DNA from: Armillaria gallica
Taxonomy: Eukaryota; Basidiomycota; Agaricomycetes; Agaricales; Physalacriaceae
NCBI GenBank assembly: GCA_037576215.1
Contig: JBANDB010000003.1
Location: 1,054,001-1,118,000, forward strand
Length of the DNA: 64,000 nt
Direction of reading: 5' to 3'
Shown: piece after piece, positions 57,318-64,000 of the stretch
Position numbering within the stretch: the first letter of the stretch is position 1
How the letters are laid out: each line of letters begins with the position of its first letter
The notes under the pieces: model-generated
What the model was told of the DNA's origin: nothing
What the model saw: only the letters and a program-made list of their open reading frames with translations
Database searches by the model: none
Position numbers and translations under genes: made by a program

Positions 57318-58782
57318 ATGACAAGGATATACGGCCGCTTTATACACAAAAAGTCCACGTAGATATATTTCATGTGATGTTCCCTTTCATCCTGCTTACT
57401 TACAGAGACAATTTTAGCAAGGATCACATTGCTACTCTACCTCAAGAATTGGTCGATATCATCGTCGACAACTTGGAAGGTGATATCCCAACCCTTAAAT
57501 CATGCTCTCTCGTGTGCCGGAAATTGTCATCGCGCTGTCCAGCCCTCCTCTTCAAGCGATGCGATTTGCATTCAGGCAATGAGTGCAATACGCTGCTGGA
57601 TTTCTCTGAATCCACACTTCGATGTATCAAGACTTTGTGTATACCACTGGTCTTCATTAGTTCTACACTAGAAGTCCTTAACCATCCTTCTTTTCATCGA
57701 CTCGTAGCATCCTTAGGACCTCTCGAGCTTGAGGTTTATTTCGATCTCCTATCCTGGTCGCAGTTGAACGAAAGTGCACGCAAAACATTGTCGGACCATT
57801 CTTTCCGTTGTATTTTCATTGAATCCAGTACCTTTCAGAGCATAGGCAATATCTGCTCCCTCCTACGCAGTTCGCATCATCTGGGGAGACTCATTCTGCC
57901 AACGCTCAAAATAGGGGATACTTCGGTACCTCAATGGGCTCAGATAGGGCCTTCGGTGTCGCATCTGACAGTGACTTCTGGGGAGGAAAGGCAAAAATTG
58001 TTCCAGTCTATCCTCGCCGCATCGTGTCCGATATCTGTCAATAACCTGCGGGTACTTGACGTCAATATTTCACATGCCGAAGATCTTGGACTATTGCGGG
58101 ATGTGTTGGCCATGACGGAAGTGCTGCAAGAACTCAGCGTGTCGCACGAGTTTCTCAGTAAGTACAGATCATCACCCGTACAAGACATACTAACATCCAA
58201 GTCTAAATTAGAATCCAAGGCGGAATTACTCCGGTCGCAGACCTCAATCTGGTGAGCGTCGAAAGTCTGACCGTCAAGATGTCGGACTATCAGGAACTAG
58301 AGTGTCCTGTTGTCTATCCGGCTCTTTTCAGATGGTGGTGCAAAGTTTGGGCGAACACCAGAGCGACAAGCATTGATGAGCTGGTCATTCAGGCGACGCT
58401 TGACAGATGTGCCGTTAATCCAGAGTTTGATACTACCCTGTGGTCTCACATAGCTAGGACGCTGTCCAGACCGCCGTGGGAGACCCTGTTAACGTTAACA
58501 ATTGTGATTTATACTCCGGATGAACGGTTCGCAGACAGCATATTCTCTCCGTACATAAAGGGCATTGAGGACATCATGGCTGCTTTAACGGAGACGCAGT
58601 CTGTGGAAGTCGCTGTCAGCTTGTATGTTCCGCATTTCCATCTTTGGTCTCCGCATGTACTGACCTTACGCTTGAGGGAGTACCCTGAACCAGACTATGA
58701 GTTTGAGTTTGATGGGGATGACCCGGTAGAGGGGGGAGAGGATTTGGATGAAGAAAACCTGAACTTTGGGTATCCGTTCTAG
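57318..58782 (+). CDS. F-box-like protein, tandem copy 1
   Basis: Exon 1 (57318-57358) gives MTRIYGRFIHKKST. Exon 2 from 57406 reads DNFSKDHIATLPQELVDIIV and SCSLVCRKLSSRCPALLFKR, an F-box core. LRR-like sequence follows (LLRSSHHLGRLILPTLKIGD, ISVNNLRVLDVNISHAEDLG). The last intron needs care: the acceptor at 58210-58211, matching the paralogue, would shift the frame to a TGA at 58253. The AG at 58218-58219 instead restores GITPVADLNLVSVESLTVKM and runs to the stop at 58782. The C-terminus is acidic (EYPEPDYEFEFDGDDP). By family knowledge it is an SCF substrate adaptor; the target is unknown. Its paralogue is 59612-61027. Confidence 0.8.
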
Positions 58783-58992
58783 CAGATAAGGTGCAGAATT
58801 GATTCAGTCTTTCAGTATCGACACCTTCCAACACATTTCCTTTGTAGTTAGTCATGAGTGTAGCCCTGTTGCATGTTTATTTTCAATTTCCGGCAATCTG
58901 CAAAAGGTTTGTTACTGGTCGACTCGGCTATATGCAGCGTTCTCTTTTCAGAAGACGCTACTAGAATTCAAGCTCGCCCCCGCCAAAAGGGT

Positions 58993-59253
58993 ATACTGTA
59001 CTATTTCGACCGTAGCTTCATAGGGTGTTACGCGTTATGCTATATGGCCAAATGACTAGAGGTTCATTCACCGAAACATGATGTAAGTTTACTATATTCA
59101 GGGTGTCCGGCGTCGGCCGGACACGAAAAATTACCATCTTAAGTGCATGCTACCTCTGCGGAGAACTTGTTACGCGTTACGAAATACCGGGAGCTTCACT
59201 TCACGAGGCCCTGTTACGCGTTATGTGAATTAACGGTCGAAATAGTACAGTAT
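58993..59253. mobile_element. Short inverted-repeat element (MITE-like), 261 bp
   Basis: A perfect 21-bp inverted repeat, left ATACTGTACTATTTCGACCG plus T at 58993-59013, with its complement at 59233-59253. Inside are three copies of TGTTACGCGTTA and a hairpin (GTGTCCGGC/GCCGGACAC at 59103-59124). No coding capacity. It lies between the two F-box copies. I could not find a clear target duplication. Confidence 0.65.
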
Positions 59254-59611
59254 CGTCGTCTGTTTAGGAAAAACTATACCCTTGGGTCTTCGAAGCACTG
59301 TTTGTGTCGACTTTAGGTCCCTCTGTCCTAAAAGCAGACCATAGGCGTAGTTGTATTAAAATATGACAATGCGCTATCTTCACCAGTATTCTCATCCTTC
59401 CAGAAATCTTTTCCACAGCCATCAGTGAGATTTCAAACTCAGATTTACCCCTTTCTTCAACGTCAGGCCAGGGGTCCAGCGGGCACTTGACACTAGTCTG
59501 CCAAGTATTTCTCTCAACATCCAAAGCGGTCTCTTCTCATTCGAGAACTCTCAAGTCTTTCCGCCCTATTCTATCGAATATCTATAAGCGTCAAAGATCC
59601 GCCATCTCATC

Positions 59612-61027
59612 ATGAACACCGAGTCTACGTAGGTACTTATCTTTTTTTCACTCTGTTTATTCTAATAGGAGCCATTGTAGCGAGGATCGCACGGCATCTC
59701 TAGATTCTCTACCTCAAGAGTTAGCGGATACCATCGTCACTCACTTGGAAGGCGATATCCCAACTCTTATCTCATGTTCTCTCGTCTGTCGGAAATTATC
59801 ATCAAACATTGGGCGATCCCTCCTCTTCAAGCGACGCGCTTTATATACACATTATGATTGCGACAAGCTCCTCGATTTCCCTAAATCTATCCTTCAACAT
59901 ATCATGGTTCTACGTGTACAATCATTTGCAATCCCTCCTTATGGCCAAAACCTCCTCAATCATCCTTCTTTTCATCAATTGATGGCATCTTTAGGACCTC
60001 TCGAGTTTACGCTTGATTCCCTATCTTGGTCACAGTTGAATGACGGTGCACGGCAGGCTTTGTCAGCTCATTCCTTCCATCATATCGACATTCGATATAG
60101 TAGCTTTCAGAGCGTAGCCGATATCTGCTTCTTCCTACGCAGTTCGCATGATCTAGAGACGCTCATTCTACCGTCACTCGAGATAGCGGAAACCTTGATG
60201 CTTCACCGGCCGTATCAGGCCGGGCCCTCCGTGTCGCATCTCACAGTACATACGAATGAAAGAAGGCTAAGGCTGTTTGTGTCCATCCTCAAAACACCGT
60301 CGTGTCCTATATCTGTCAATAAGCTGCGGGTACTCGACATTCACGTTTCACATGCCGAAGAACTCGGACTGTTACAGGGAGTGTTGGTCATGACGAAGCA
60401 ACTACAAGAACTCAAGGTTTCGCATGTGTTTTGCAGTAAGCAAAGTGTTATCATCCAGTACAAGTCTTACTGACATCTACTTCTAAATCAGCATCCGGAT
60501 CGGCATTACTGCCAGCAGCGGACCTCAATCTAATGAGTGTTGAAAGTCTGACACTTGAGATGTCGGACTACCATGATCTAGGTTGGCCTGTCCTCTATCC
60601 GGCTCTTTTTCGATGGTGGTGCGAAGTGTTGGCCAACACCAGCGCAACACGCATTAACAAGCTGGTCATTCAGGCCTTAGTTGATAGAATTGGTGATCGC
60701 GAGTTGAATACTACTCTGTGGTCCCAAATAGCCAGCACGCTATCCAAGCCGCCGTGGAAGACCCTGTCAACGCTCACGATTGTGATCTATGCTCAGAATA
60801 TGCGGTCTGTGAGGTCGCTAATCCAAGCTTCGTACATAAAGAAAATTGAAGACGTCATGGCTGCTTTAACGGAAACACAGTCTGTGGAAGTCTCTGTCAC
60901 TTTGTATGTATTTCATTTTCACTTTTGGTCTCCGCGTGTCCTGACTTTACCATTGAGGAAATACCCAGGTCCAGAATGTGACTCGGAGCCCGAGGAGGAA
61001 TCCAGTGACGAAGATATTTATGGTTAG
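59612..61027 (+). CDS. F-box-like protein, tandem copy 2
   Basis: Three exons: 59612-59628, 59669-60435 and 60492-61027. The product opens MNTESTSHCSEDRTASLDSL, then PQELADTIVTHLEGDIPTLI and SCSLVCRKLSSNIGRSLLFK. It shares LRR-like blocks with copy 1 (FLRSSHDLETLILPSLEIAE, ISVNKLRVLDIHVSHAEELG, SVESLTLEMSDYHDLGWPVL) and ends in an acidic tail (SEPEEESSDEDIYG). The exon 3 joint uses the regular acceptor (AAATCAG) and keeps the frame, unlike copy 1. Function as for copy 1. The two copies differ throughout, so the duplication is not very recent. Confidence 0.85.
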
Positions 61028-61348
61028 GTATCCGTTTTAGCAGACAAAGAGCTCAGTTGGCTCAGTTGTTCAGTATGGTGCCCTTTCAATCATCTTCCCT
61101 TTGGAACGAGTATGCTTATGACGCACGTTTATTTCTTTCCAATCTAATAATCGAAGCATCTCCAAAAGGGCTTGTTGCCAGTTCACTATGCTTTCTCAGT
61201 GCGAAGACGTGTGTTCATATCATCATCAGAAGCGTCTAATACCCAATATACTGTAAATAAGCTGTTTGAAGACATACATATCAAAGACAAGCAAATTCGC
61301 ATGATAATTAGAGCTCTTATGCTACTATGTCCACGGTATCAGGGAACA

Positions 61349-62527
61349 TCACCGTCCGACTCTTGCGTTGAGTCTGATAGCTCGCACTAACGCACCACTA
61401 CAGTCATTCAGTTCGGCCCATAATGACTTCTCATAAAATCCGAGGAATGTCAAGTTATCGCGCAATGCATTAAGCCTTGCAGCAGCCTCCACGATATCAC
61501 GTCCAAAAGCATCGCTGTCGCGCGACGCTTCTGCAATCTCCCCGGAGACTTCGTCGAGTAGACACTTGCGCTCAGGTGCTAGGGGCTCCGGGAAACTTCC
61601 TGCAGACATGTAACCATAGCTCAATCTCCGGAGCAGATTTCTTCTCTTCTTCTCTTTAAGCTTGACGTGAGCGGGCACGGCAAGCCCATATATCCTTTGC
61701 TGCATAATATCTCTTATCCACTGCGGAAGTGCGGCCCGCATCATTTCTGTCCGGTCCCGCGTATGCACGTAGCTAACGAGAATGCAAAACGTTTCGATGT
61801 GCGGGACTCGAATGCCGACGCGGGGAAGTTCCTGGTTGAGGCGGCGTGGAAGTTTCGGCTCTTTCGAAAGGTTAGGTGCACTCAGCTTGAACAGCAGATC
61901 GTTAATCGGCATCTGAACAGAGAGAGCAGGTGCGGCAGTACGCTTTCTCGACACTATTTCGGGAACCTCAGAAGCATCGACGATAACGAGTATGTGGGTC
62001 GCTCCCAGAGGTCGAGGAGATATGAGCTTGTCTTCAGTGCTTAGTCTAAGACTGCGCAAGTCAGATGCATTTCCGTGGTAGTCGGTGACGACGCGGTTTC
62101 TGATATCCGTGGTGACATCCGTAGTTGCGTTTGCAGATAAGACGCGTCGCCGAGAGCCTTGATCGAGGTCATTTGCAGGGAAGCTCGCGTCTGACATCGA
62201 AGGATCGAGAAAGACGGAAGTACGAGCGGATTTTCTGGGAAGTTTCATAACGTCGAGACGTTCATATGAATGCAGAAATTGCCTAAAATATGTGTCAGAT
62301 GTGCAGAGCAAGTGCTATTCGAATACCACTTACGCGGATGTGGAATGAAGTCTGAGTGTTTGGCGCAATTCTTCAGTGGTGGAATGGCCCATGAGAGCAT
62401 CTTCACGGTCCGGTGCGATCTCCAAGAGATCGGCGCGGCTGATGACACGTTCAGTAACTGTGCCATTCGCAGATATGCTATCAGGTGAAGTTATAAGAAA
62501 TCTGAGGAAGACGATGGCAGAAGACAT
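61349..62527 (-). CDS. Clp1-like protein, copy B
   Basis: Exon 1 is 62527-62334 (MSSAIVFLRFLITSPDSISA, VTERVISRADLLEIAPDRED), and exon 2 runs from 62282 to the stop at 61349. It aligns with copy A throughout: RPLGATHILVIVDASEV, QMPINDLLFKLSAPNLSKEP, RVGIRVPHIETFCILVSYVH and TRDRTEMMRAALPQWIRDIM. The intron position is the same (after STSA/TSHHA, phase 2). The C-terminus (VRAIRLNARVGR) differs from copy A. Both copies appear intact. See copy A for the tentative Clp1 relation. Confidence 0.6.
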
Positions 62528-64000
62528 ACCGAAGAGAGATTAGACATCCGGTATTTTATAAACGCGTCGATTTGTATTGAGATCATCTTTGTCGATAAGC
62601 TACCGGTGTGAGCATGCTTATTTGGGAAATTTTGGTGGAGGTAGGACTGCGCGGTATTCCCTTTACAGAGGACGAATGTGTAGATATGGGTTATTTAGCG
62701 TCATAATAATAACTGTTTCGTGGAGCTATGACGACCCGCTGGCGGACCAGGCGCGATATCAGGCCAGTTCCGTCATTGATAACATTGAAGATCGAGAACC
62801 TTCAAGGCACCCTAGTCCCAAAGAGGTTTTTTTCTTTCTTTAGTGTGTGCTTCCAAGATAAGTTTTAGCACATGAAAGAAATATAAAGTTTGTTAGCAGA
62901 CGGCTGATCGCGGAGACGCCTGGACGACGCATCGCTGTGTGCAAGGGACAATCGTGCCTTGCCATTTGTTACGATGTGCAGAGTTACAAGGCTTTGTTAT
63001 AGGGAAGAATCACTTGCAGCCGAAGATGCTGAGAAAGGAATACTGATGAGGGTTCCTGGCGGCACAGCCACGGGAACTACGGGAACTGCCGAGGCCGGGA
63101 TCAGAAGCTTTTTCGTTTTTTGTTGACCATTCTTTTTCACCACACGCCTCACTGGCTAGAGGCTACGTTTAGGCATTGTGAAGGATTTTGAATGTCTGCG
63201 TCGCATCCGACGCTAGCTTAACTCATGACGTGAACATGGCGCGTCTTGTCTTAATATTACTTGATAAGCTGCTCGGAATCATAGTAGTAGGGCATCGACA
63301 TGCATGCAGTATCATGTCGGAATCGGAAACGGAATTTGCTTCGTCATGATGAAGCAGTGATCCCCTTTTTCCATTAAAGGCTTTCTTGGTGAGTGAAAGT
63401 GCTACGCGTGCTTAAACGATATCATCTAAACCAACCTTCAGGTCTTCAAGTCGTACGACGCGTCGCGGTACATGGTGCATGAGCTATGATGTATATATGA
63501 TGCTCGATGATGTCAGCAAAGTGCTGGCGCTGGCGATCCCCCCAGGGCCCCCTCTTCCGCCCTGTCCCCTTTACTTTCTCCACTGCCCTTGCCCTCGAAC
63601 GCTCCCAGGTTATGTGGCTGTTCTCTTGCGGCTAGTCGTCACCATTACTGCGGTTCCCTCACATCACCCGTAGCGCATCGGGTGGTAGCATTCGTCTTGA
63701 GTCGGTCCCTCGTTGGAAGGACTTCGCCTTGAGCAAGCGTCCAAGCTGGGCTCTTTCAATGGCCCAGAGCCCTTCGAAGAGAGCCGTCGTTGTTCAGACG
63801 CACCTCTTGGGACATTACAATTCACATCCAAATCAACAACCCAAAAGGTTTCCCCAGCTTCTCGAGCCTTTAGTATTAGTGTGGTCAGCGGGCGAAACCG
63901 GCGCTTGAGCAGCCATTGCCGCTTTTAGCGGTGAGTGAGCAAGGACGTGCCTTTGATTACCATCCCTTTACTACGGATCCGCCATGCGGAGTTGCTTGCT
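62528..64000. other. Window end without a recognisable gene
   Basis: Only short frames occur (62577-62843, 63479-63673 and 63713-63928 on the plus strand). None has a known motif or a plausible exon chain, and the stretch may hold the promoter of a gene beyond the window. Confidence 0.45.

Noticed and set aside
63713..63928. A plus-strand frame that at first looked like rRNA-derived sequence
   Set aside because: No conserved rRNA segment could be recognised, and there are no flanking ITS or rRNA-like stretches.
1..64000. CRISPR arrays, bacterial operons or a prophage
   Set aside because: No regularly spaced repeats occur, and intron-rich genes with single-gene transcription show that this is fungal nuclear DNA.

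Overview
The window is nuclear DNA of a basidiomycete fungus, most likely an Agaricomycete. The evidence is short GT-AG introns of about 45-60 nt in nearly every gene, tRNA genes with introns after position 37, CAP59/CAP64-type capsule-gene homologues, F-box/LRR proteins, paired genes resembling the mushroom Clp1 developmental regulator, and a member of a large protein family known from agaric genomes. No function has been tested and no database search was possible. Names rest on motifs and remembered family patterns, and splice sites were read by eye.

Layout. 0.1-2.2 kb: an MLKL-like gene (four-helix N-terminal domain plus kinase-like domain, minus strand) with a 364-bp TIR element just 5' of its start. 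2.6-10 kb: gene-poor, with an F-box pseudogene. 10.0-13.4 kb: a VPS9-domain Rab5 exchange factor. 13.7-28.6 kb: a duplication-rich block holding two inverted Old Yellow Enzyme genes, three paralogous Fmp46/DUF1687-like thioredoxin-fold genes, an F-box gene and an F-box remnant, two tRNA-Ile genes and a broken third. 28.8-36.8 kb: a gene of an expanded agaric family, COP9 signalosome subunit 1 between two tRNA-Ala genes, an alpha/beta hydrolase, an intron-containing tRNA-Leu, and three copies of one MITE family. 38-47 kb: a divergent CAP64-like/GT69 (CAP59/CMT1-like) pair, NOP53, and a disordered protein. 47.7-62.5 kb: a second duplication-rich block with two SDR genes in inverted orientation (one carrying a nonsense codon), an MFS transporter, two Clp1-like genes and two F-box genes.

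Housekeeping genes (VPS9, CSN1, NOP53, tRNAs) thus alternate with recently duplicated accessory genes. The OYE pair, the Fmp46-like trio and the SDR pair are all redox-type families copied locally. Small TIR elements sit mostly between genes. I see no autonomous transposon, rRNA or CRISPR array.
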